Shown here: positions 12,411-23,739 of the stretch, in pieces
Position numbering within the stretch: position 1 is the stretch's first letter
How the letters are laid out: each line of letters starts with the position of its first letter
NCBI RefSeq assembly: GCF_010183535.1
Contig: NC_071333.1
Location: forward strand, 1,550,001-1,614,000
Reading direction: 5' to 3'
DNA from: Caenorhabditis remanei
Lineage: Eukaryota; Nematoda; Chromadorea; Rhabditida; Rhabditidae
Length of the DNA: 64,000 nucleotides
The notes under the pieces: model-generated
What the model saw: the letters and a program-made list of their open reading frames with translations, nothing else
Told to the model about the DNA's origin: nothing
Databases searched by the model: none
Position numbers and translations under genes: made by a program

Positions 12411-13965
12411 GAAACTGCCGCAGTGTGCAAGCGCGCGTTGACACGGCGAGAAAGTAGAGACGCAGACATCACTGAGGGTGAAAGGGCGAGAAATGACTTG
12501 GACAGCGGCGAAAACTCGAAATGATGATGTTTTCGAGTAAAATAATGTCGAAGAATCTGAAAAACGGTGATACAAAATTGGAGGTTTACTCCTTTCACTG
12601 ATTCGGATTGTTGCCTTTAGCCCGGAAGTTCAGTACTGAAACAATACAAAAAAAATTTTCCGATATTTTTTGAAAACTTTTTTAAGAACGATTTTCTGGT
12701 TTCATAGGTTTTTGAATAACGTACTTGAGGAAAAAATGGACATATTTTAGGAAATAAATTTTATTTAAAATTGTAGTGAAAAAAAGTTCAAAAATTCAAA
12801 TGAATCGATTTTGAGCGTCGGAGAAAGCGCATTTTGCATCGATGCAAGTATTTATGGATGAAAAAAACTTGGAAAGTTAAAAAAAAACGTGTGAAAGTGT
12901 ATGTGAAAGAGCAAACTCAAGATGATGATGTCTCCGTGTGAAATGAAGTTGGCGAATCTGAACCTTTAGGTATTAATTTATATTATTCACCCATTCAAGT
13001 AGACAGTAAAAGTGACAAGATGTAAAGTAAGATCTCTCACGAGACTAACTAAGAATGGTCATGGAGTCAATATAGTGATATGAAACGTGGCCTATTCTGT
13101 TGGAAAACTGATCATTACCTTCATAGCGTGTGGAAAGTGCGTGGTGTCGGAAATAGCAATGCGGCGTGGAATGGGGAAGAGTTTGGGTTTGATTCCAGGC
13201 CATGCAAAGTTTTCGAAGAAATTTAAAGATGCTCTAGTTGTGTCTGATTTGATTGTCACTATTCAGAATTATTCTTTTCTCTTTTGTTTTTTTTTCTGTT
13301 ATCTCTGCCATTTGTTTTTCAGTGATTCAAAAATGATTTAGAAAGCGGTATTTTTCGAAAGCAAATCTGCATGCACCTTTTATTTCTTCACAATTGGGAT
13401 CTTCATGTGCCGCTTCTAATTATGGACAGTTGCCAATGACCTAATCCCCACCTGCCCGTTTTTGAGAAGACCGACATGCATCTCTTTCACGTTACGTTAA
13501 TCTCTCTCCATTTCATCTAATGGGATTGCTGTTTTCCAAATTGGTCCCAACGATAATTAGCATCACCTGTCCTTTTCCCTCTAAACGTAGCAAATTATAT
13601 AAAATCAGTATTTTTAATTTCTAGTTCTCGGTCGCTATTTTTTCAAGCACTTCCCTATTTTCCTGTTTGTCTGCATACGTCCCCACAGCTATTCTCTTTG
13701 TTTTATTTTGGTGGGGCTCACAATGTCTTCCAGACCGTAACAGGAGTATTCAAGCAACTTATCTACTTTTCTTGCGTAAGAACCGGTATCACGTTTTCTT
13801 TGAAAACGTTTTTGCCCATCTCTTTCTTCTCATTTTTTTAAAAACCTCTGTACAGTTTTATATTTCTTTATTCTTTTCCCTTTTTCTTTATTTTTCTTCT
13901 TTTTCTTTTTTAGAGTTAAAATCCAATCATTGACCGTAATTTCACAATGACTTAATTTTTTAGTT

Positions 13966-14728
13966 ATGATTCACTCAATCAGAACTGAAGAAGCGGAGGA
14001 CTACATAGCAAGGAACCCGTTTCCTCTTATTGAAATTCAACAGTATGCCGATAAAATCTTGGACTGCTCCGCGTTCATAGATTTTATGCGAACAAGATCA
14101 GTTCCAGTTTTCCGAGAACTGTACAAAAGGAATGCAGAGTATATGATTTGTCTCAAAAGTGAATTGAGAACGAAACCAAACACAAGAGGTATTAGAAACA
14201 AAATGTTTGATGAATTACAAATTCTTTGGAAATCCCACGAATTCCTACGAAAGATGCGAATATCTCAAAAACAAACTCGGAAAATAATTTTGTCGGAAAT
14301 TATGTGAGGAACATGTTTTATTCCATAAATTTTCACTATTTTTTCAGGTTGGTGGATGGGGTGAGAAAGGCGGAAGAACAGATAAACAAGTGGAAAAAGG
14401 ACGATAAAGAATCTCAAGAACGATACTTTCAAATCGCACGCAAAGGAGCACACCAACAAAAAGGAAAAATTTTGAATAAGAAGCAAAGAAAAGAGTTTGC
14501 TGACGCAATGATAGCGATATACCGTGTCGGGTAAGCACTAAAAATTACCATCAAGCTGGTTAATTTCCATTTGTTTCCAGTAGAAGACATCTTCGTTGCG
14601 CTCGCTGTTCTGCTCTTCTCGGATCGGTAAACAATGTTTACGCTGACCCAATTTTGCTATCGAAACATCGATTCCAAAGACGCTTCTCACTCATCAATAA
14701 TGTCTTACATGTATTGTACTATTATTAA
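13966..14728 (+). CDS. Uncharacterised small protein with CxxC (family member 2)
   Basis: Exons 13966-14303, 14348-14530 and 14581-14728 give 222 aa, again with introns in phases 2 and 2. A TTTTTTAG acceptor sits just before the ATG. Exon 1 carries ELYKRNAEYMICLKSE, matching the paralogue at 4347-4954. Exon 2 is rich in K, E and Q. Exon 3 has RRHLRCARCSALLG (CxxC) followed by a basic, aromatic tail not present in member 1. No known domain was recognised. Confidence 0.6.
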
Positions 14729-15639
14729 GAAACGGTCAAGTTCAATTTCTGTCCCGCTATAATCATTCCTCTTGTAATTGTGTTTTATATATTCATCATA
14801 GACAATGTAAACATGTTTTGTATTATCTTAATTTGCGTTTCGATATTAATTACCATTATCTCAAACTCTTATGCGCAACGAATTTCGATTTTGCAAAGTT
14901 TCAAACATTATTTTTCCTGTAGTGTTATCATTGTCACAAAAAAAAGCACCGCTTCAAAGAACTACGACCTGGATAATGATTTATATACACCTTTAATAAC
15001 ATCTTCAACATACCTATTTATCTTAAGTTTACACATACCTCTTACCACTCTAATTACTAGTTTCATCATCTTTTTTGAAATAAATTTGGCTATTTTTAAG
15101 TCCACGTGTGTTTATGTGTGTTGAAGTTCTAATATTTCGTAATCAAAAATGACAAAATAGCCGGATCCTGAAAAACATGAAGCTTGGAAGCTGGCCATAC
15201 AAGTTGTTGGTGTGTGTTTTGTGATAATCAAATTACGTGGTGTTCTGCTGCCGATGTAACAAGCTAATAGGTTTGATTGCTGATAGTGAAGTCCACTTTC
15301 ACATAATAAAATTGACTATTGAATTTTTGCTGAAAGTTCTATTTCAGATACTTCCAGTAACATCTTTCATTTGTTTTGTTTTTTTATTCTTATGTCAAGC
15401 GAAGCAATCAACCACCAACCTCATTTTTGTAATTAACCACATTCCTATTTTTCCACATTAACCTCTGTCAGTTTCAATGATATTTTACACAATCCCAAGG
15501 AAGAGTAGACTATGGAATTATATAAGCAGAGAAAACAGAGAGCACGGTGCCTTAAAGCCACACAGTCGTCAGGGCGCCTCAATTCATTTGGAAAGATGAT
15601 GATCTGGAGTGCAACGGCGTCACCGGGAAAAATTAATGT

Positions 15640-16540
15640 TAGGGACCTACTTATACTTTCGTCAGCTCTTTCCGAGTAGAATGGAATCCTTTGGAGCGGA
15701 AACCAAAAAAGGGATTTGGAAAAAGGAAAAAAGGTTGTTTTTTTTTGTAATTTTGGAAAACGGGACTACCTCTTCTCGTACAATTAATCATCTGAAAAAG
15801 TCAAGTTGTCACTAGAAAAACAGGAAAATTAAGACTTTGAAACTCATGACTGCTAGCTACGTAATGTCCCGTCGCCAAAAAACCACCTGTGCTTTGAAAA
15901 ACGTGTTACCAGAAAACGAGACGTGTTGAGATTTATTTTTATTTAATTCATAAGGATAAGGAAAAATCATGACGATAAGGAAACATACAAAATGTTGTTT
16001 TCGTATTACCGGAGTACAAAACACTGATTGCTACCGGGTCGGGAACTGGGAGGTCTTGTGGTAATTAAACATAATTTGGAGAAATAACAGAGAATAAAAA
16101 ACAGCTTGGTACTGCGCTCTAGAAATGATTAGAGAAAAAGAGAAAAACGGAATCAAACTAGAAAAACCGGAAAAAATATTAACAAATATAAAACGGTATG
16201 ATCCTTGATTCATCGGAGTAGCTTTGACCCAGGAACAACTTTCAGTTCAGTTGTTCAGCTTGAAAGAAATCCGTGCTTGAGGATCTGAGATTGAATTTTC
16301 TTTATCATTTTTCTCTTTCGGTGTCTATGTAGTGTTCCATTTAGGCATCAATTCTCCAATGCCAAAATGCTGTTGACGTTGATTTCTGGAAAATAATGGA
16401 AAAGTTTTTGCAAATATTCATCATAATAGAGACTCACTCTATAGTTCAGGGCAGATAAAATTGGACCATCCGTGATACCGAGGCATATTCTCAAACCACT
16501 CCGTATCCTACTAGAACCATGCTGTCGTTTTCTCTGTTGT
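15640..16540. repeat. Diverged duplicated block (copy B)
   Basis: Counterpart of the block at 9340-10900. It leads directly into the 3' end of the kinase pseudogene on the minus strand. Similarity is patchy and reads as an old duplication. Confidence 0.45.
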
Positions 16541-16558
16541 CAGTACAATGCCTTCTTT

Positions 16559-17890
16559 TTACAGATGCTTATTCCTCTCACAAAAAGCATTTGATGCAGT
16601 GAGAGATGCAGTGAGACGAGATCCTGCTTTGCGGACAATAGTTTCTGTATCAAATCTTTTGAAATGTTGCTCAAATGATGTGGATAGGACACTTTTTGCC
16701 GAGTCAATTGCAGCAATCATGTCGGACGTTTTCGCTTGAGGGAACGGGAGACGGTTAGTCAATGCCTCAAATATGCAACCAAGACTCCACATATCAACAC
16801 CAGGTGTTTGTTTTTCATGTGCCCACATCTCTGGAGCTTTATACTGCTCTGTTCCACATGCTGTCAAAGCTCTGAACATCATAAATTGATTTTGAAACAG
16901 AAATATAGGAAAACGTACCTAGTGTTGGGGCTAAGACCAAAATCCGTGATTTTTGCAGTTCCGTGGTCACTGAGCAAAACATTTTCTGGTTTCAGATCTC
17001 AGTGAAGAACCCCATGAAGGTGACAGACGGCGATTCCGTTGGTAGCGTCATGCAAGATCCAACTTGCATCCTTCTCACACAGAGCTCCTCCAGATATCAT
17101 TTTTTGTCTCAGGCTGTGGGACATCAATTCCATGATTATGTGAATCTGAGCTGTAGTCGCAAATGAAGTAATAGTTTGTGTGCTGCATTTCAGCCTGAAT
17201 CAGAATCTCTCTCTCTCTCTCTCGACGACATGTCGGTCGGCCAAATCCGCCAAGGTGTTGGGCAATACCTGAAATATGTAAATTGTTGATATAGTTATAA
17301 AAATCTGAAGGATCTCACTTTCATCGCGAACTTTTTACCGGTGCGAACGGACTCCACCAGTTGAACATATCCGAATGTTCCTCCGCCAAGCATTTTACCA
17401 ATTTGAAAGTTATTGAGACTGTATTCGTTTCCAAAAACTCCACCTTTTGGCTCGTTGAGTTCTTTGACAATGTGGCGTTGATCCGCTGCCGCCACTTCTC
17501 CTTTTTTTGGTTTTTGCTGGTTTTGAAGACCACAAATCTTCTCATACTGTTTGTGGAGGTTATCCGACCTAAAAAATGTAACTTTATCAAAAAGAATATT
17601 TTTATAACTACCGAAAATTGCATGTAGTTGGTCGTCCAAAGATCCGACAGCAACAACTTGCCCTCAATGTCTTGTATCGGAGAGTTGCCGGGATTTTCCA
17701 CCAATTTGGTAGACTTCCGAAAAGTTGATCTACAAAAAATTAATTATATTAGAAGTTCTCAAAACATATTTGAGTAATGCAAACTTACGTAATTGTATTG
17801 GTTTCCATGAATTGCAAATGAAGGCGACTTATCGTTTCCCTCCAGAAAACCTAAGCACCAGTTTTTTTCTGTTGGGAAAATCGTGTTGTA
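16559..17890 (-). pseudogene. Ser/Thr protein kinase pseudogene
   Basis: Minus-strand exons spell a near-complete kinase domain. The N lobe has GKMLGGGTFGYVQLVE (glycine loop) and KKFAMK (VAIK lysine) at about 17440-17335. After an intron come the alphaC and hinge (MELMSHSLRQ), then DLKPENVL, ITDFGL, and after another intron GTEQYKAPEMW and VDMWSLGCIF. Two lesions are visible: the arginine codon of the HRD catalytic loop is TGA (near 17000), and a (GA)n run of 17 nt near 17206-17222 breaks the frame, with a second shift shortly after. Upstream exons to about 17890 are degenerate too. An intact version would phosphorylate Ser/Thr; this copy cannot make a full kinase. The subfamily is not clear. 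Confidence 0.75.
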
Positions 17891-17959
17891 CTGAAAATTG
17901 AACGATATAATATCAACCGGTAAGCGGTATTTACAACAAAAAAATTGAGAACATTTCGC

Positions 17960-18330
17960 GGCAACTAAATAGCGTTAGAAAAAAAATCACAGCAAAAATT
18001 GCAATAAATTGGCGAAAATGACGGAAAATTTGAAAATTGTTTCTATACGGAAAGCTATGTACGTTTCGCGGCGGCGACAACTAAAAATTAACACAAATGA
18101 AAAATTTATCGGTTTTCAACCGGAATAACGCCTAAAATTACGGTCAAAGTTGCAAAAAAACTCACGAAAATGACAGAAAATTTGAAAATTGTTTTTATAC
18201 GGGAAACTGTGAACATTTTGCGGCGGCGACAACTACAAATTAACAGAAATGAAAAATTTATCGGTTTTGAACCGGAATTACGCCTGAAATTACAGCAAAA
18301 ATGAAAAAAAAAATTTGGACAAGGAAAAAA
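17960..18330. repeat. Tandem duplication, period about 152 bp
   Basis: The segment ACGGAAAATTTGAAAATTGT at about 18021 recurs as ACAGAAAATTTGAAAATTGT at about 18173, and GCGGCGGCGACAACTA and AAAATTTATCGGTTTT words repeat with the same spacing. It holds a position relative to the family-3 remnant like that of the 11.3-12.4 kb array relative to family member 2. Confidence 0.65.
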
Positions 18331-18437
18331 TATGAAATTTTTTTTGCTAAACAACGCGCGATAACTGAATAACGGAGTGTCGTTGCTAAAATTGATTTTA
18401 AAAAAATTTCGATTATCGAGATTGAATATTTAGAGAG

Positions 18438-18758
18438 ATGAAAGGTGTTGAAAAAAAAAACATTGTTCCAGTCGGAGTCATAGTTACGCACCATCCTCTT
18501 TCTCACCTACGGCGGGCGGCATGTCTTTCTTCTTATTCTTTTCGGCAAGCTCGGGGAGAGAGAATGCACAGGCAATTGGTGCTAGCTGATCAGGAAAAGT
18601 TTGGGTTAGTTTTCAAACTTTTTGATATGATATGTACATGCATAGAATTATACGTTTTGCTACTAAACAAGTCAGCTTCAATTTACAGAAAACGTGCGGT
18701 TTTCTGCCCACAATGCGACGTCATAATGGGATATCGGTATCCAAGGACGGAAACTTGA
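18438..18758 (+). pseudogene. Remnant of the CxxC small-protein family (member 3)
   Basis: The 3' part, after the acceptor TTTACAG near 18687, reads KRAVFCPQCDVIMGYRYP and stops at 18758, resembling the last exons of the genes at 4347 and 13966 (CKRCHLVIRF; LRCARCSALLG). No convincing first exon with the ELYxRN motif was found, so the copy is probably truncated, although a short functional product cannot be excluded. Confidence 0.4.
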
Positions 18759-18759
18759 A

Positions 18760-19930
18760 TATCAAAATTGTTCATATATTTTGCATGCATATGTATTTTT
18801 AACAAGTTTTTGTTTCTTTTGTTCCCGAAATTGTTGATTCAAATGTTCCTGATATCTAACAGCCTTGTCATATCCAACTATTTCCATGTTTCTTATTTTT
18901 GTTCCTTATCGTGCTCTCATTTAAATGCAAGTACGTCCTGTTACTATGAAATTATCTACCACTTGTTTTCAAAAAATGTATATTCTTTTTGAGATTTTCA
19001 TAATGAAATTCAAGAGTTTAATTCAATTTTTTTTTAATAGTAACCAGAATATAAAAATTGATGGAAAATTGATTCGCGCTTCACTTTTGTAGTTGACCAT
19101 TGTAGAAACCTCACTGAAATGCCCAAAGTTGCAATATACAATTAAAAATGCAACAAAGACAGAGAATTTTCAAAAGATTTTAATGAAGGAAAACTATGAG
19201 AATTCTTACTAATGGTAACGTTTAGAACGAAAAACTTTAAAACAACATTAATTTTTTCAAAATAGTTAATAAAAAACAAAACAAAATTAGAAAAGTAATG
19301 AATAATTACACTGAAATTTGAAGAAGCGTTGTTGAAGTGAAGTTGCACCGAAGATCTACGATTTCAGCGAGAAGACAAGGCGGAGAAAAAGAAAATTGAA
19401 AATTTTGTTCACGAAACCAGGGGAAAACTCCCTAAACAAAAAATAAAACGTGGAAAAATTAACTTGAAAACTCCGTATTGAACTGCACGTTGAGTTTGTC
19501 TACTATTCGCTGCGTTAATTGACAGAAACTATGTTTTTTTTCGATTCTATGTTTTTGTTTGAAACGAAAAACAAGAAAACGTACAAAAATCTAGTTTAAA
19601 ACTACCAAGTATGAAGAAAATTAAACTTTTTTTGAAGAAAAAAAGGGATTCGCGCCTCATCACTGGAAGGGAGCCGCGACGCGCACGCAACTCATCTCAA
19701 TCGAAAAACTTTCTCGTCTGAATTGGAGGCTTTTTGGCATTACCCGGTGTCTGAACCTAAAAAAAAAATTTCGTAGTAAAATCCTAGACCTACTTTAGTT
19801 TTCTATTTGCGCCCAAATGCAAGTGCGCCCCCTTGAACACTCGCGTGGATAAAGTTGGTAAAGCAATAGAATTGTCAAACTCGGGAATTAATTGAACTAT
19901 TTTTTCTTGCGTAGCGAAATGTTAATAAAA
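18760..19930. other. Intergenic, no gene recognised
   Basis: AT-rich with only short ORFs. No domain, splice-linked exon pair or clear element ends seen. Confidence 0.4.
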
Positions 19931-19940
19931 TTTAAAGCGT

Positions 19941-20012
19941 CATTTTTGTATAATAGTTGACAACTTTTTTGCACGGAGGTGCTTGTACAAAAAAGTTGTC
20001 AACTACAAAAAT
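19941..20012. repeat. Short palindromic repeat with GTTGACAACTTTTTTG arms
   Basis: CATTTTTGTATAATAGTTGA followed by CAACTTTTTTGCA is mirrored by GTACAAAAAAGTTGTCAACT followed by ACAAAAAT around a 12-nt loop. Related half-sites occur near 22390, 33090, 33160, 43605, 48880 and 50825, so this is a dispersed element family. Confidence 0.55.
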
Positions 20013-20435
20013 AAATCTCCACCATTTGTTCTGTAAGGTTTTGTTGAAAAAGGTCAAAATTGTATATCTTTTCTTTTTCCTGTTGAATAATCTTCGTTAC
20101 TCAAAATTTCATTGGTTTTTATTGTTTTTAGAATTGTATAAGTGCCGTTTTCAACTTTTGACAACTTTATCTATTTTTGAATCTCCAAATAAATGTATCT
20201 CAAAATCTGACATTTCTGTAATGATTTTCATACTTCAAAGTAATGCGGACCATCTAAATTATAATGTTTTCACAATGTATCAATCATTAATATTATCTAC
20301 CAGCAACAACACAATTTCATTAAAAAACTCATTTTGAAAGCGAACAACAATGACTGGTGGAATACTTACGCAACACTTTGACTTTCTTTCACATATAAGC
20401 TAATTTTTTTTCTGCACGTTAAACTTCCATTCTGT

Positions 20436-20595
20436 GGTTTTGCACGTGGACTTGAGCGTCTAATAAGCAGCTGGCTGGAAGCGAATCCTTTTTGACGCCG
20501 TTTTCTGCTTTCTTTATTGTGCAACAGGAGCATCACTAAGGATTCCCTCCCAACCTGTCAGATGCTCGATTGACGCTCAAGTCCACGTTCAAACC
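20436..20595. repeat. MITE-like inverted repeat
   Basis: Arms CACGTGGACTTGAGCGTC (20443-20460) and GACGCTCAAGTCCACGT (20572-20588) are near-perfect inverted copies. The flanking GGTTTTG and CAAACCC extend the pairing. The element is about 150-160 bp with an internal spacer. No target duplication is clear. Confidence 0.6.
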
Positions 20596-21114
20596 CACCG
20601 ACTAAGGCAATAACAAAAATTGAACAAGCGGAAAAAAAGAAAAAAGTTCCGATGTGTTAAGTGTTAGTACCCTTTTTTTTAGATAGTTGAATACAAGTAA
20701 CAAAACCTAATCTCATACTGTCAAGAATAAATATATTGGAGGAATTCTCCGGTTTTAAACTTTTTTTTCAGATTCTTCATTGTCATTTTCCCTAGGACAT
20801 CTGTACTCGTCATCGGCACTCCGGTTCGACTTCTCAGCCGCCCGTTCGCTTATCGCAATGTCTGCGTCTATTGTCAGTTCAACACTTTTAGTATTTATTC
20901 GTATTTGTTTTGAATATGTTATTTATATGACTTTTCCTTTATTCTTACAATTTTTCAATTTCCTTTTCAGCTTTATGTGTAATTATAGTCTTCACCTTTC
21001 CTATGTTTTCCTCACCAATTCACGAAGAAAAATATACCTAAACCAGCCTTTCTCCCCCGCCTTTGAGCAGGCTGGTCTCTCTTCATTCACGTGGTCATTG
21101 ACTTTCGAATGTGC

Positions 21115-21190
21115 CCGCATGGCCGAGTGGTTTAAAGCGGCAGTCGTTGTCCAAAGCACGCTAGTTTGGTTTTGCCCGCTGGCTTAGTTT
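21115..21190 (+). pseudogene. tRNA-like sequence, probably a degenerate tRNA
   Basis: The segment contains TGGCCGAGTGGTTTAAAGCG, an excellent A-box/D-arm of Ser/Leu type, but the expected GGTTCGAATCC B-box is replaced by GGTTTTGCCCGC and no cloverleaf closes. It reads as a tRNA relic. Confidence 0.3.
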
Positions 21191-22071
21191 CTCTTCTCTT
21201 TCCAAAACCGCTGCGGACAGTGCCTCAGACAGACAGACAAACACCACTTGTCTTTTATATATAAGAATGATGGCCTGAAATCAGCCAATTTACATTATAA
21301 TCATGGAAATCTAAGCCTAAAAATCAATGAAATCAATTATTTTCCTAGAATTCTATCATTTCTAATATTTCTTTTGAATAATGTTTTATTCTTTTTACTC
21401 ATTTCGTCGTCGCTCCGATGTTCACTCTTACTTTTCCCGTTGTCGCGTCATCATTTTTCTTCCATTTCGTCACTAAGCGCGCTAATATTACATTTTCCAC
21501 TCACACATCTATTTAAAATAATAAAAGTACTCAAACAGTTTCACATCCTTGTATTTTTGCTCCATAAGTCTCTTCTTGAGCGTATTTTTTCTGAATGTAA
21601 AAATTCTCATACATTCTACAAATAAGCAAAAGCATTACGAGATTAAAAAAGAGATCATCTTCTCTTTCTCAATGATCTCGCGATAACATCTTCTCTCAGC
21701 AGTTCTCCAAACTCACCAATAAAACAAAATGACTAAAAGTCCTCGGTCTCTTTTTGGCGCCGGTTCACTCATCTGTCCCAATATTCTCAGTATTGAAATA
21801 AAGATCCAAGATAACTGAAAGTCCTCTAATCTTTCTGTATTTCATGTGAAACTGCTGATACTTCCAAAGTTCCGAGTCAAGTGAAAGGCACTTCTGAATC
21901 TCACAAATTTACCTGAAATGGATAGAAAGAAACGAAAAGCAATCTTTATTCAAAGAAAAGTAAAATTGGAAAAGCAAAACAAATTGAACATGTAGAAACT
22001 TTTGTTTAAAGTTTTCAAAAGGAATTACAGCAGAACATTTTTCAAGCACGCAAGATCGAAAGCATGCAAGC

Positions 22072-22130
22072 TTGAAAGCATGAAAGCATAAAAGCATGTA
22101 AGCATAAAAGCATGTAAGCATAAAAGCACA
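22072..22130. repeat. AAGCATGNAAGCATA-type microsatellite
   Basis: At least seven tandem copies of a 9-15-nt unit built on AAGCATG/AAGCATA. The same word recurs near 22532-22556, just 3' of the stop codon of the DUF316 gene. Confidence 0.7.
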
Positions 22131-22583
22131 TCAACTTTGGCTGTTTTCAGTGGAAAATGACTGTTTGATAATGTATTTTGGTGTTACCTAGTTTGAATCC
22201 ACATTTGTATGGGTTAAACAGAACAAAAACAGATTTTTATGTGCGACCTTTTTTTGTAGGGACATTATCTAGAAAGTTATATGTTGTCAAAGTGAAAAAC
22301 TCCGGAATTTCGCAAATCTTCACTGAAATTAGTCGGTTTTAGAGAAAAATGGCTTTGATTAATTTTCACTTCAAAGGTAGTGTCCCTACAAACAAAAACG
22401 TCGACTACAAAAATCATGTGTGCTCTGTTCGACTCAGACAGACAATCAGGTGAGACTGAAATAACCTATCGAAATTGGTCATTTTCTCTGAAAACAGGCA
22501 AAATTGATAACCTTGGGAGTGGTTCTGTAAGCATGAAAGCATGTAAGCAAGTAAGAATCAAATTATTGTTCGCATTGGCATTT

Positions 22584-23694
22584 CTACTTTTTCTCCTCGA
22601 CATCGGATACGGTAGACTCATCGGTGGCTGGCATTGTTGCATTTGATGCTGAAGTTGAAGTGGTAGATGGTGATGTTGTTGTTGGCACGTCAGGAGTGAC
22701 ACAATTTCCAGTCACCTCGCAAATCATCTCCATGTGATGAGTGAGATCCAGGAAACGGTATATATTGTTTCCTGCCGAATCCGTTTGACAGTCGAAGGAA
22801 ACTCCAAGAAGTTGGGAAGCAAAGGAATATCTTCTCACAACAATTGTACCGCGCATCATCTGAAAAAGATCATGTAGTTGGATTTCTGATTATATTTGTT
22901 TTACCTTGCATGGTCCAGATTCATCCATTTTAGCGCATAAGTAGGGTCCGTCGGTTTCACACTTGACTGGTTTGAACGCGTCTGCTGCAAATTTTCCTTC
23001 GCTGAGATGGTATCCATAATGGGCATCCAATGACCACCATATTGCCGTCGAGTTTGCAACACAGACAGGATAAACAATCGACTTGAATGAATGATGAGCA
23101 GTTGAAGGTGGTTTCAGGACTGATTTTTTCATCTCGAGTACCATCAAATTGGTAGGAGTCAACTCAGTGCAGCCATCAAGAACCGTGATTCTGACCACCT
23201 CGTTTTCAAAGACCCGGGATCGATTGAATTTCCTGTACCATTCCAAATCATAATCAAAACTGGGATAGAACTGTTCAGGAACGATCAAGTGGTTGCCATC
23301 GCAGGAAAAATTCTTGATATTCGTTTCCATGTTAGTCAAACTGAGGCTCTCATTGACATGTTTGATAGAATTGACAGTCAGAATATGAAACGGAGTAAGG
23401 ATTGCTCCTGGAGCCATCGTTGTTACAGCCATCTCGGTTCCATCAACAATCGTCAGGTATTCTGAATAGATTTTGACAGCCCAGTTCAACATTACCCTCT
23501 CGTTGAACTCATGGGAAAACCACATCTCCTCCGCCGGATTATCTGAAAAACGGTGTTGTTTACGAGAGAGTTGAGGTTTCAAACTTACAGTAGCCACAGC
23601 GTCCTTGAAGCCAGCCATTATTGGCTGAGGTTAATTTTCGAGAGGTAACAGTTGCCACGAAGAACACAGTTAGAACACATATCAAAGCCCTCAT
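22584..23694 (-). CDS. Secreted trypsin-like protein of the nematode DUF316 family, probably inactive
   Basis: Exons 23694-23589, 23542-22905 and 22859-22584 (minus strand) give 339 aa. The start at 23694 yields a signal peptide (MRALICVLTVFFVATVTS), followed by a GWLQGRCG segment before the first intron. The body has the trypsin-fold arrangement of DUF316 proteins: a GAILTPFHILTVNSI segment where serine proteases have LTAAHC, scattered cysteines, and CAKMDESGP where GDSGGP is expected. The catalytic His is replaced (VNS for AAH) and the Ser motif is altered, so proteolysis is unlikely. The last exon ends in a Ser/Thr-rich, probably O-glycosylated tail (TTTSPSTTSTSA) and an acidic/lysine terminus. 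The role is unknown; family members are secreted. Confidence 0.7.
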
Positions 23695-23739
23695 TTTTTC
23701 AAGAGATCGAGAAGACTGACTGTGTGGTTATTTCGTCAA

